31,120 nt of DNA, from NCBI GenBank assembly GCA_049299895.1, contig JBAQYF010000018.1, positions 1 through 31,120 on the forward strand, written 5' to 3'. Each line of letters begins with the position of its first letter. Positions within the stretch are counted from its first letter, which is position 1. The notes beneath the pieces were generated by a model that had not been told where the DNA came from, did not search any database, and saw nothing but the letters and a program-made list of their open reading frames with translations. Source of the DNA: CAIYYO01 sp049299895. Lineage in GTDB: Archaea > Altiarchaeota > Altiarchaeia > IMC4 > QMZM01. The translations under genes and the position numbers were made by a program. Positions 16,331 through 23,534 of the stretch are shown in pieces.

Positions 16331-17221
16331 ATGGCTGACACGACAGGTATTGAGAATGCTATTCTAATGCAGGGCCTGGAGCAAGTGACAATAGTAATAG
16401 GTATCCTGATATGCACCTATGTTACGGCAAAAGTATTTCGCGGCATCCTGGAAAGAGCGTTGAAAAAGCCGTCCAGGCTGATAAACGTCGACACGACGCA
16501 TCTATCTTTCATGAAGCACTTCCTCTCCGCCCTTGTATATACCATCGGCATCGGCGTTGCGGTCTATACGGTGCCGGACCTAAAAGACCTGTCGATATCG
16601 ATATTCGCCGGAGCAGGGGTCCTTGCAGTCATCCTGGGTTTTGCCTCGCAGCAGGCTTTTTCCAACATCGTTTCAGGAATATTCATATCCATATTCGAGC
16701 CCCTGCGGGTCGGCGACACCGTCAGAATACATAGCGCAGAGGTATTCGGGATAGTGGAAGACATTACCTTGAGGCATACGGTGATAAGGACCTTTGAGAA
16801 CAACAGGATAGTCATCCCTAATTCGGTGATAGGAAACGAGATCATAGAGAACGCAAGCCTGGTGGACGAGAAGGTGTGCAAATTCGTGGACTATTCCGTG
16901 AGCTTTGATTCCGACATAGACAGGGCCATGCAGATAATACAGGAGGAGGCGATAAAGAACCCGTACTTCATCGACAACCGGAGAGACGAAGAAAAGGCGA
17001 TGAATTACCCCAAGGTGCACGTGAGGCTCCTCTCGTTCACGGATTCGGCCATGGTCCTGCGGGCTGGGGTGTGGGCTGAGAACGCACTTTCTGCCTACAA
17101 GATGGGATGCGACTTAAACAAGGCCGTAAAGCAGAGGTTCGATGCCGAGGGGATAGAGATGCCCCACAGTTACAGGACCATATTATACAAAAAAGACATG
17201 GGACCTCAAAAGAACGCATAA
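16331..17221 (+). CDS. mscS: MscS-type small-conductance mechanosensitive channel
   Basis: This 296-aa membrane channel releases solutes on hypo-osmotic shock. Segments at about residues 13-35 and 58-80 precede the pore helix, FAGAGVLAVILGFASQQAFSNIVSGIFI (about 92-119), rich in small residues as in MscS. The beta domain follows: FEPLRVGDTVRI, GIVEDITLRHTVIRTFENNRIVIPNSVI (a core MscS signature), and then the alpha/beta C-terminal vestibule. The length matches E. coli MscS (286). The mgtC start lies 12 nt after its stop, so the two are probably co-transcribed. ATG at 16331 follows GGGCAA without a strong ribosome site. Confidence 0.93.
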   Translation: MADTTGIENAILMQGLEQVTIVIGILICTYVTAKVFRGILERALKKPSRLINVDTTHLSFMKHFLSALVYTIGIGVAVYTVPDLKDLSISIFAGAGVLAVILGFASQQAFSNIVSGIFISIFEPLRVGDTVRIHSAEVFGIVEDITLRHTVIRTFENNRIVIPNSVIGNEIIENASLVDEKVCKFVDYSVSFDSDIDRAMQIIQEEAIKNPYFIDNRRDEEKAMNYPKVHVRLLSFTDSAMVLRAGVWAENALSAYKMGCDLNKAVKQRFDAEGIEMPHSYRTILYKKDMGPQKNA

Positions 17222-17233
17222 ACCCAAAAAAAA

Positions 17234-17873
17234 ATGGACCCGGCAGAGATACTATTCAGATTCTTTATCACATTCGCCTGTCCCTGGCATTCAGAATAGA
17301 GAGGCAGAAATCCCACAAACCCATAGGATTCGGAACGTTCATATTCGTATCCATCGGCTCATGCGGCCTTGCGCTGACGGCAATATCCCTGAGCCGGGAA
17401 AACCCCGCCGAGAATCCCATACCCCTCCTCGGAGCGATAGTGACAGGGATAGGTTTTCTGGGGGCAGGCGCGCTCATAAAAACGACGGACAAGATTTTCG
17501 GCTTCACGACCGCGGCAAGCATCTGGCTCTTTGCGATATTCGGCCTGATAATAGGCGTCGGGAACTACTACATAGGGTTCGTCATGTATCTCCTCGCCTG
17601 GGCGGTCGTGTTCTACGACAAGCACCTGGAGAAAAAAGGGATGGACAGTTACCAGCGCAGGGTGATGGTCTCCACGAACAGGATAATAGAGGAAAAAGAG
17701 GTAAGAAAACTGGTAGGCATCAGCAAATGCAAGCTGATACACATGCACTTAGAGAAAAAAAAGACGCCCGGATGCACCTCTCGTATCTCGTCGAAGGCAA
17801 CATAGAAGAAATAGAGCAGATACCGGGAAAACTATTGAGAGAAGATTGGTTCGATTCCTGCAAACAGGAATAG
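17234..17873 (+). pseudogene. MgtC/SapB family membrane protein interrupted by two frameshifts
   Basis: The first ATG frame (17234) encodes MDPAEILFRFFITFA, the normal MgtC opening, then hits a stop at 17297-17299. The family sequence resumes in the next frame at CTG 17278 (LSLAFRIERQKSHKPIGFGTFIFVSIGSCGLALTAIS ... GAIVTGIGFLGAGALIK). Adding one C at 17277-17278 would rejoin them. The second frame ends at 17805 with an unrelated tail, while the expected C-terminus (DARMHLSYLVEG ... DSCKQE) lies in a third frame ending at 17873. The switch falls on A AAA AAG at 17757-17763. Repaired, the product is 213 aa, the normal MgtC length. Explanations are mutation, homopolymer assembly errors, or, at the second site, programmed -1 frameshifting. 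Confidence 0.8.
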
Positions 17874-17887
17874 GCTATGACAGGGCC

Positions 17888-18796
17888 CTATACCGTCCTC
17901 TTGAATGACGCAACTTTCGGTTCAACGTGCACCGTAACCTCCTTTATGTCCGCCTTCTTTTTCAGGAGCCCGGCCTTGACCTCATGCGCAATGTAATGGC
18001 CCTCCTCGACCGACATCTTCGGCGACACCTGTATGTGCACGTCCACGATAAGCTTGCTCCCCGCCTGCCTTACGCGCAGCTTGTGATACGATTCAACGCC
18101 GGATATAGAGGACAAAATCTCTTCTATCGCCTTAATGACTTCCACGGGCGGGCTCGTATCCATGAAGACCTTGAAGGATTTCATACCCAGGCGATACGAC
18201 ACCCACAGCATGAGCAGAGCCACGAACAACGCTGCGAACGAATCAAAGACAGGATAACCCAGCATGACAAAAAACAAGCCGACGATAACTGCCACCGCCC
18301 CCCACAGGTCGGTCGTAAAGTGATACGCATCGGCTTCAAGAGCCGCGCTCCCGTACTCGCTGCTGGCGCCGTGCAGGAACCTGGACAGATAGTAGTCGAT
18401 AATTATCGTCAGCACCATCACCCCGATACCCAGTTCCGTGGACTCTATGACCGCATGCTCCCGGGAGAATATCCTGCTCCCTGCTTCGTAGATAACGAAC
18501 AAACTTGTAAGGGCTATGAGAATGGTCTGGGCAAGAGACGAGAGGTTCTCGAATTTCTCGTGGCCGTAGGGATGCGTATGATCGGCCGGCTGCTCCGCCT
18601 TCTTTATGCCGATATATGCGAAGATGGACGCAAGCAGGTCGAAACCGGAGTGAAGAAGCTCCGCGAGGATGGCAAGGCTTCCCGTGACGTATACGACGGA
18701 AACCTTGAGCATTATCAAAAATACGTTCACATAAAGGGAATATGATGCTGCCTTGAGTTTTTTGCCCCCGTGCAATGATGCGTCTGCCTCGGTCAT
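17888..18796 (-). CDS. Cation diffusion facilitator family metal exporter
   Basis: This 302-aa antiporter is expected to export divalent metal (Zn, Fe, Mn or Co) in exchange for protons. Six membrane segments are visible between about residues 15 and 210. The two metal-site helices carry HSGFD (residues about 49-53, in LAELLHSGFDLLAS) and HFTTD (in EADAYHFTTDLWG). HPYGHEKFE is the conserved loop after TM2. The C-terminal cytosolic dimer domain runs from about 215 (SPPVEVIKAIEEILSSISGVESYHKLRVRQAG) to the end. The H/D first site recalls iron- or manganese-type members, but specificity cannot be fixed. It lies 9 nt downstream of corA on the same strand. Confidence 0.92.
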   Translation of the reverse strand: MTEADASLHGGKKLKAASYSLYVNVFLIMLKVSVVYVTGSLAILAELLHSGFDLLASIFAYIGIKKAEQPADHTHPYGHEKFENLSSLAQTILIALTSLFVIYEAGSRIFSREHAVIESTELGIGVMVLTIIIDYYLSRFLHGASSEYGSAALEADAYHFTTDLWGAVAVIVGLFFVMLGYPVFDSFAALFVALLMLWVSYRLGMKSFKVFMDTSPPVEVIKAIEEILSSISGVESYHKLRVRQAGSKLIVDVHIQVSPKMSVEEGHYIAHEVKAGLLKKKADIKEVTVHVEPKVASFKRTV

Positions 18797-18805
18797 TTTA
18801 TTTTT

Positions 18806-19780
18806 TTATATCCATCTTTTTGCCTTGAAAAAAGCCCATGATACTACCATCATCACAATCATCATCCCGAGCGCCACAAAATACGCGTTCTTGCCGAACA
18901 GCTGCGCCTCGGGGAGATCGAAATTCATGCCGTAGATAGCGCCTATGACAGAAGGCCACATGAGGATTATAGCGAATACTGCGAACATCTTGGCCACCTC
19001 GTTTATGGTGTTCTGGGTCTTGCTCATGTGTATGTCGAGTGCTCCGGATATCAGTTCCCGGCTGGTCTCCAGGAGGTCTATTACTTCCACTATGTGATCG
19101 TAGACATCGTTGAAGAATATCGCGGTCTTTTTACTGATGTTGGGCAGGTCCCCCCTCTGCAGGCAGGTCACCATCTCGATGGTCGGGAAGATTGCCTTGC
19201 GCAGCACGAGTATCTCTTTTTTGAGACTGAATATCTTCTGCATGTGATTGCCTGAATCGCTTTTTTCGCCCAGTATGCCTGATTCCAAGTCCTCTATCTT
19301 GTCGTCGATGGTGTCGAAAATGGGCAGGTAGTCGTCCACTACTTTGTCGATAAGAAGGTAGAACAGGTAGTCCGTCCCGTTCTTGACCGTGCCCGGCGTT
19401 TTCAGGCGGATATTCTCGAAAATAGCGTTTAGGACGCTAGGATCGTCTTTTTCACGGACCGTGACTATGTAATTTTTTCCCACGAATGCGGATATCTGAT
19501 AGGCAGAGGCTGTTTTGTCATACGTTGCCGCCTTCAGGATAGCAAAGAAGTGGTCGCCGTAGTTGTCGACTTTTGCTCTTTGAGTCGTGTGAAAGCAGTC
19601 CTCGAGAGCGAGTCTGTGGAAGCCGAATATGGCGCCGAGGTCTTCTATGTCTTTTGGCGTGGGGGCCGTTATGTCCAGCCATACGACGGCATATTTCGCA
19701 ATATATTCTGACACCTCAAACAGGCTGCTTATGTTTTTTACTTCGGAGGAGGCGTGATTATATGCGGCTATTTGATACAT
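18806..19780 (-). CDS. corA: CorA-type divalent cation channel
   Basis: This 324-aa magnesium/cobalt transporter forms a pentamer. A long N-terminal cytosolic domain (1-250) includes VVWLDITAPTPKDIEDLGAIFGFHRLALEDCF, a typical CorA opening, and the long stalk helix around IFSLKKEILVLRKAIFPTIEMV. Two C-terminal membrane helices flank the selectivity motif: YGMNFDLPE with Gly284-Met285-Asn286. The C-terminus is KAKRWI, basic as in the family. It is upstream of the CDF exporter in a two-gene unit; import and export genes together suggest metal homeostasis. ATG at 19780. Confidence 0.95.
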   Translation of the reverse strand: MYQIAAYNHASSEVKNISSLFEVSEYIAKYAVVWLDITAPTPKDIEDLGAIFGFHRLALEDCFHTTQRAKVDNYGDHFFAILKAATYDKTASAYQISAFVGKNYIVTVREKDDPSVLNAIFENIRLKTPGTVKNGTDYLFYLLIDKVVDDYLPIFDTIDDKIEDLESGILGEKSDSGNHMQKIFSLKKEILVLRKAIFPTIEMVTCLQRGDLPNISKKTAIFFNDVYDHIVEVIDLLETSRELISGALDIHMSKTQNTINEVAKMFAVFAIILMWPSVIGAIYGMNFDLPEAQLFGKNAYFVALGMMIVMMVVSWAFFKAKRWI

Positions 19781-19817
19781 CCTTATGGATTAGAGACGCA
19801 AGCTTAAAAGAGAAGGA

Positions 19818-20300
19818 TCAGGTCAGCGCCGTCGCGTTCTTCTTTGTCTGGTTGGAAGGCTTCGCGGAAGCGCCCTTTGGAATAGTCATCCCGCATCCGG
19901 AATAGCAGGAGGTATATTTTTTGAAGCACAGGTCGGCGCATGCTATCTTTTCTTTGGTCGCCTCTTTTGCGTCGCACAGCGAGCTGCAGACGCTTGAGGA
20001 ATTCTCGCACGATTCAATGCAGTCGTCCGCGTATCTCCTCTTTTCTTTCTCGAAGAGGCACGCGGTCTTATTGTATCCGGTCAGGCCCAGGCACGCATCC
20101 AGGGTCGTTGTCGTTTCGCTGAGCGTGGTCACGAACGCTTCAGGCTGGTCCTTGTCGCAGAATCCATCCAGGTTTGAGTCGATGCAGCATTCGTTCCCGT
20201 GGAGTATGTAAGGCGGATTGCACACTGCCTGCTTCTGACTTATGCCCAGGTATATTAGGAGCACTATCAGCATTATCACGAATAACGCTTTTGGGTTCAT
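19818..20300 (-). CDS. Secreted or membrane-anchored Cys-rich protein with an EF-hand-like loop
   Basis: This 160-aa protein has an N-terminal hydrophobic segment (MNPKALFVIMLIVLLIYLGI) and a Cys-rich exterior. A loop with the pattern C-C-I-D-S-N-L-D-G-F-C-D-K-D resembles a calcium-binding DxNxDGxxD loop clamped by cysteines. A Thr-rich spacer (TTLSETTTTLD) follows, then about ten Cys in spaced pairs (CIESCENSSSVCSSLC, CADLCFKKYTSCYSGC), suggesting disulfides outside the cell. No family function is known to me. An in-frame ATG at 20318 would add six residues, but the TATA-like element at about 20316-20326 overlaps it, so 20300 is preferred. It lies 37 nt upstream of corA, same strand. Confidence 0.68.
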   Translation of the reverse strand: MNPKALFVIMLIVLLIYLGISQKQAVCNPPYILHGNECCIDSNLDGFCDKDQPEAFVTTLSETTTTLDACLGLTGYNKTACLFEKEKRRYADDCIESCENSSSVCSSLCDAKEATKEKIACADLCFKKYTSCYSGCGMTIPKGASAKPSNQTKKNATALT

Positions 20301-20321
20301 GTTATCTACTCTTGACACTAT

Positions 20322-20340
20322 TTAAGCATTGAATGCTTAA
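20322..20340. promoter_or_regulatory. Perfect palindrome at the Cys-rich gene promoter
   Basis: TTAAGCATT, G, AATGCTTAA: 9-bp arms around one base. It overlaps the probable TATA element (GCTTAAATAGT on the minus strand) of the 20300 gene, a position where a dimeric repressor would block transcription. The divergent winged-helix gene is a candidate regulator. Confidence 0.6.
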
Positions 20341-20348
20341 AAGCGAGT

Positions 20349-20432
20349 GTTTATTGAACAAATATGTTAAAAATCGTTGTTTAATGAATAACTATTAAGA
20401 TTATATATTTAAATATTAAACAATATTTATAC
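20349..20432. promoter_or_regulatory. Repeated GTTTA(A/T)TGAA motifs and TATA box in the divergent intergenic region
   Basis: GTTTATTGAA at 20349-20358 and GTTTAATGAA at 20379-20388 are spaced exactly 30 bp apart, about three helical turns. ATTAAAC at 20415-20421 is a partial inverse copy. The TATA box ATATTTATAC at 20423-20432 would serve the plus-strand gene at 20466. These are candidate operator sites. Confidence 0.5.
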
Positions 20433-20465
20433 ATCTAATTCCTATATAGTTTAGGTGGGATCATA

Positions 20466-20999
20466 ATGACAAAGAACATGATAAGCACAGATCTTTCCAG
20501 GCTGGTATCCGTCTTGAAGGAAAAAAATGAGATAAAGCTTACGGAAGCAGCCTTAATGCTGGAATTATCCGAACACGAAACAGAGACCCTGACAAAAAAG
20601 CTGGCCGAGTACGGAATACTGGAGATGCGCTACAGCTTAAAGGGTCACAAGACACTCAGGATAGGCTCAAAGATGACGGAAAACGAAGAACCGGAAAAAG
20701 GATCGCATAAAAAGCACCCAGTATCCGCGGAAACAGAGAAAGCATTCAACATAATGAGGCACAAGATAGCTGAAAAGAAAGGATTCACTATCCAGAAGAC
20801 CCATAATATACAGGAGACGGAAAATAATAGAACAGACACCGACCACGAGAGACATAAAAGACTAAACGAGATAAGAGAGGGATTGATCGCCGTGAGAGAA
20901 AACCTGGAAAAGATCAGGATCAATATCGAAACCGACCTTACCAACAGGCACGAATCATACAACGCACAAACAGGCGCCGAATTAATCCGCGCAAAGTAG
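20466..20999 (+). CDS. Winged-helix protein with C-terminal coiled coil
   Basis: This 177-aa protein has an N-terminal winged-helix domain (residues about 6-68): LVSVLKEKNEIKLTEAALML, ELSEHETETLTKKLAEYGILEMR and the wing YSLKGHKTLRIG. A charged linker rich in Glu, Lys and His follows. The last third is a predicted coiled coil (RHKRLNEIREGLIAVRENLEKIRINIETDL). It may be a DNA-binding regulator; the family is not one I can name with certainty. The ribosome site GGTGGGA ends 5 nt before the ATG. A 39-codon membrane peptide ORF follows 4 nt after its stop. The divergent arrangement with operator-like repeats suggests autoregulation, which is inference. Confidence 0.72.
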   Translation: MTKNMISTDLSRLVSVLKEKNEIKLTEAALMLELSEHETETLTKKLAEYGILEMRYSLKGHKTLRIGSKMTENEEPEKGSHKKHPVSAETEKAFNIMRHKIAEKKGFTIQKTHNIQETENNRTDTDHERHKRLNEIREGLIAVRENLEKIRINIETDLTNRHESYNAQTGAELIRAK

Positions 21000-21003
21000 G
21001 GGA

Positions 21004-21123
21004 ATGGACCTTTTTATACTGCTATCAACGATTGCCACATTCATCGAAGGGATCATAGGAATGACCGCATACTCCCTAGCCCGCATGTTCGGCGCACTAC
21101 TTGGAACCGCGGGAGCGGAATGA
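21004..21123 (+). CDS. 39-aa hydrophobic peptide downstream of the winged-helix gene
   Basis: This short ORF starts 4 nt after the preceding stop, with GGGGA just before the ATG, which suggests translational coupling. The product opens MDLFILLSTIATFIEGIIG and ends LLGTAGAE; residues 2-23 could span a membrane once, and the rest is Ala/Gly/Leu-rich. No family is recognised. Position and composition are the only support. Confidence 0.45.
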   Translation: MDLFILLSTIATFIEGIIGMTAYSLARMFGALLGTAGAE

Positions 21124-21427
21124 TCAACGGTTAACGGCGACCGATCGACGAATCAAACGAGTGCGCTTGTTTTTCAGGCTCGGGCAACACAGCATGCCGC
21201 CAGCCCGGAAAGTCACCTTTGTATCACTCGTCCCAATCATCACAGACCGGATTATCGTTCTTATCCAAGCGGCAACTGTTATCTGCCAGCATATTTGTCA
21301 TAGTCTGTTTATGGCATGCACTGGTTTGTCCTGCACTATAACCGGATCAGAACCGGTTGTAAACAGAAGAAAAAAACAGCCCAAATATATTTATCTAATT
21401 CTAAATTCAGCTAATAAAATATAAAAA
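21124..21427. other. Intergenic region with a possible gene remnant and the homospermidine synthase promoter
   Basis: No convincing plus-strand gene is present; an open frame at 21101-21424 has no family features and is probably chance. The minus strand holds an open stretch at 21224-21346 ending NSCRLDKNDNPVCDDWDE, described separately. AAATATATTTAT at 21383-21394 is a TATA box centred about 39 nt before the ATG at 21428. Confidence 0.5.
21224..21346 (-). pseudogene. Possible C-terminal remnant of a Cys-rich EF-hand-like protein
   Basis: The 40-codon open stretch between stops reads SGYSAGQTSACHKQTMTN ... ending CRLDKNDNPVCDDWDE. The C-x-L-D-x-N-x-N-x-x-C-D spacing matches the CIDSNLDGFCD loop of the secreted protein encoded at 19818-20300. 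An internal ATG at 21299-21301 would give only 25 aa. It may be the decayed tail of a related gene, or chance. Confidence 0.25.
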
Positions 21428-22900
21428 ATGAAATTTGAAGGAACACCAAAAAAAACAACTGAATTCAAGAACAAGGTATTGATAATAGGATACGGATCGG
21501 TTTCAAGATGCACTCTGCCGATACTTCTGAAGCATGTGAAAGTGCCTTATGAAAACGTGACCATAATAGACTTTGAAGACAAATCAAAAGAACTCAAACC
21601 CTGGACAAGCAAGGGCATAAAGTTCTTCCAGAAAAAGATAACCCCCGAAGAACTGGACCACATACTTTCGGATTACCTTGCACCCGGAGGACTCCTGATA
21701 GACCTCGCATGGAACATAGACTGCTGCGAGATAGTCTCCTGGTGCCACGAGCACGACGTACTGTACATGAACACGTCTGTCGAGGTCTGGGACTCGTACA
21801 GCGAAAGGTTCACCGCAGACCCGGTAGAAAAATCCCTCTACAAAAGGCAGATGAAGCTGCGCGAACTATCGAAGAACTGGAAGAATGCGACAACGTTCGT
21901 AGTGGACCATGGCGCAAATCCGGGGCTGATATCCCATCTCGCAAGAAAGGGCCTGGTCGACATCGCCAAAAAGCTGATCGAAGACAATAACGCGAAGAAC
22001 CCGGACAAGATCAAGAAGCTTATATCGGAGAAGAAATACAATGAGCTCGCAATGGAAGTGGGAATAAAGGTCGTACACTGCTCGGAACGCGACACGCAGA
22101 TATCCCACAAGCCAAAGGAAGTCGACGAATTCGTCGGCACCTGGAGCATAGAGGGCCTCCGCGAAGAAGGAACGGCCCCCGCGGAAATGGGATGGGGCAC
22201 GCATGAAAAGGAATTGCCGAAACTCGCATACGTTCCCAAGAGCGGACCCAAGAACCAGATAATGCTCGCACAGATGGGAATGAATACCCACGTTCGCTCA
22301 TGGGTCCCGCACCACGAGATCGTCGGAATGGTGATTCGCCACGGTGAGGCATTCGGAATATCAGACCGCTGGACCGTATGGAAAGACGGGAAAGCAATAT
22401 ACAGGCCGACCGTGCACTACGCATACATGCCCTGCGACGAAACCATAGTCTCACTACACGAATTAAAGTGCAGGAACTACGAGATGCAGTCCAGGCTTCG
22501 GATAATGAACGACAAGGAGATCGTCTCAGGAGACGACATCCTCGGAGCGCTTCTGATGGGCCACCCGTATAAGTCATGGTGGACGGGAAGCATACTCTCG
22601 ATAGAGGAAGCAAGGAAACTCGCACCCGGGTGCAACGCAACAAGCATACAGGTTGCTATGGGCGTAGTCTCCGCAGTCATGTGGATGATAGAGAACCCGA
22701 AGAAAGGATTCTGCCTGCCGGACGACATTCCATACGAGTATGTTTTGGATATAGCAAAGCCATACATCGGAGAGCTCTATTCCGGGCCGTCGGACTGGAC
22801 TCCCCTGAAAAACAGGCTCGTATATTTCAAAGAGAACCCGGCGAACAACTACGACAAAAACGACGTGTGGCAGTTCAAGAACTTTTTGTTCGTGCAGTGA
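21428..22900 (+). CDS. hss: Homospermidine synthase (saccharopine-dehydrogenase-like fold)
   Basis: This 490-aa protein matches the bacterial-type NAD-dependent homospermidine synthase, which joins two putrescines (or putrescine with spermidine) to form homospermidine. The Rossmann opening is KVLIIGYGSVSRCTLPILLKH (from about residue 16). Family stretches follow: LIDLAWNIDCCEIVSWCHEH, YMNTSVEVWDSY, VVDHGANPGLISHLARKGL, EMGWGTHEKELP, MNTHVRSWVPHHEIVGMVIRHGEAFGI and WWTGSILSIEEARKLAPG. The length is typical. An ornithine decarboxylase gene 1.3 kb downstream would supply the substrate, which strengthens the call. The next gene starts inside its stop codon (TGATG overlap). Confidence 0.9.
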   Translation: MKFEGTPKKTTEFKNKVLIIGYGSVSRCTLPILLKHVKVPYENVTIIDFEDKSKELKPWTSKGIKFFQKKITPEELDHILSDYLAPGGLLIDLAWNIDCCEIVSWCHEHDVLYMNTSVEVWDSYSERFTADPVEKSLYKRQMKLRELSKNWKNATTFVVDHGANPGLISHLARKGLVDIAKKLIEDNNAKNPDKIKKLISEKKYNELAMEVGIKVVHCSERDTQISHKPKEVDEFVGTWSIEGLREEGTAPAEMGWGTHEKELPKLAYVPKSGPKNQIMLAQMGMNTHVRSWVPHHEIVGMVIRHGEAFGISDRWTVWKDGKAIYRPTVHYAYMPCDETIVSLHELKCRNYEMQSRLRIMNDKEIVSGDDILGALLMGHPYKSWWTGSILSIEEARKLAPGCNATSIQVAMGVVSAVMWMIENPKKGFCLPDDIPYEYVLDIAKPYIGELYSGPSDWTPLKNRLVYFKENPANNYDKNDVWQFKNFLFVQ

Positions 22901-23502
22901 TGAAAGTCCTCGTTGTCCTGGGCCATCCGCGCAAAGGGAGTTTCAACCATGCTATCGCGGACAGATGCGTATCCGCCCTGAAAGAGTCCGGACACATAGT
23001 TTTCTTTCATGATCTGTATGAAGAGAGATTCGATCCACTGATTACCTGGGATGAGATAGGATCGATAGATAAAGCCAATGCTCTTACCAGGAAACACTGC
23101 AAAGAATTAGAGGAAGCCGAGGGAATAATCATCATCCATCCCAACTGGTGGGGCCAGCCACCCGCCATCCTTAAGGGATGGATTGACAAGGTATTTAGAG
23201 CGAAGGTTGCGTATCAATTCGATGCAGGCGACAAAGGAGAAGGAATACCCAGGGGCCTGCTGAAAGCTAGGAAAGCTATCGTCTACAACACCTCCGATAC
23301 CCCTCCGGCAAGAGAGAAAAAGCAGTTCGGCGACCCGCTGGAGACTACGTGGAAAAACTGCATATTCGATTTTTGCGGCGTAAAACAATTCCGAAGAAGA
23401 ACCTTTTCGGTTATCGTAACAAGCACACTGGAGCAACGGAAAGCATGGCTGGATGAGGTATCAAAGGACATCGGAAAAGAATTCCCAGAGGGCGCGATAT
23501 AA
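22900..23502 (+). CDS. Flavodoxin-fold NAD(P)H:quinone oxidoreductase family protein
   Basis: This 200-aa flavoprotein resembles the NQO/KefF/MdaB family, which reduce quinones or similar acceptors with NAD(P)H. The FMN/FAD loop is VVLGHPRKGSFNHAIADR (residues about 4-21). IIIHPNWWGQPPAILKGWIDKVF is the family signature (about 84-106). The ATG at 22900 overlaps the hss stop (TGATG), so it is translationally coupled to hss; the longer open frame upstream is the shadow of hss. A rubrerythrin follows 32 nt later. Its exact substrate, and any link with polyamine synthesis, are unknown. Confidence 0.88.
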   Translation: MKVLVVLGHPRKGSFNHAIADRCVSALKESGHIVFFHDLYEERFDPLITWDEIGSIDKANALTRKHCKELEEAEGIIIIHPNWWGQPPAILKGWIDKVFRAKVAYQFDAGDKGEGIPRGLLKARKAIVYNTSDTPPAREKKQFGDPLETTWKNCIFDFCGVKQFRRRTFSVIVTSTLEQRKAWLDEVSKDIGKEFPEGAI

Positions 23503-23534
23503 TCAACTGATCCCAATAAGATACAGGTGATAAA

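Noticed and set aside
17107..17277. Plus-strand extension of the mgtC second frame into mscS
   Set aside because: The upstream part is an off-frame reading of mscS; the true mgtC N-terminus begins at ATG 17234 in another frame.
17927..18745. 272-aa plus-strand frame opposite the CDF gene
   Set aside because: His/Arg-rich antisense reading; the minus-strand gene has conserved metal-site helices.
21101..21424. 107-aa plus-strand frame before hss
   Set aside because: No recognisable features, it begins inside the 39-aa ORF and ends on the hss promoter.
22576..22899. N-terminal extension of the flavodoxin-fold reductase
   Set aside because: It overlaps hss in another frame; the family N-terminus begins at MKVLVVLGHP at 22900.
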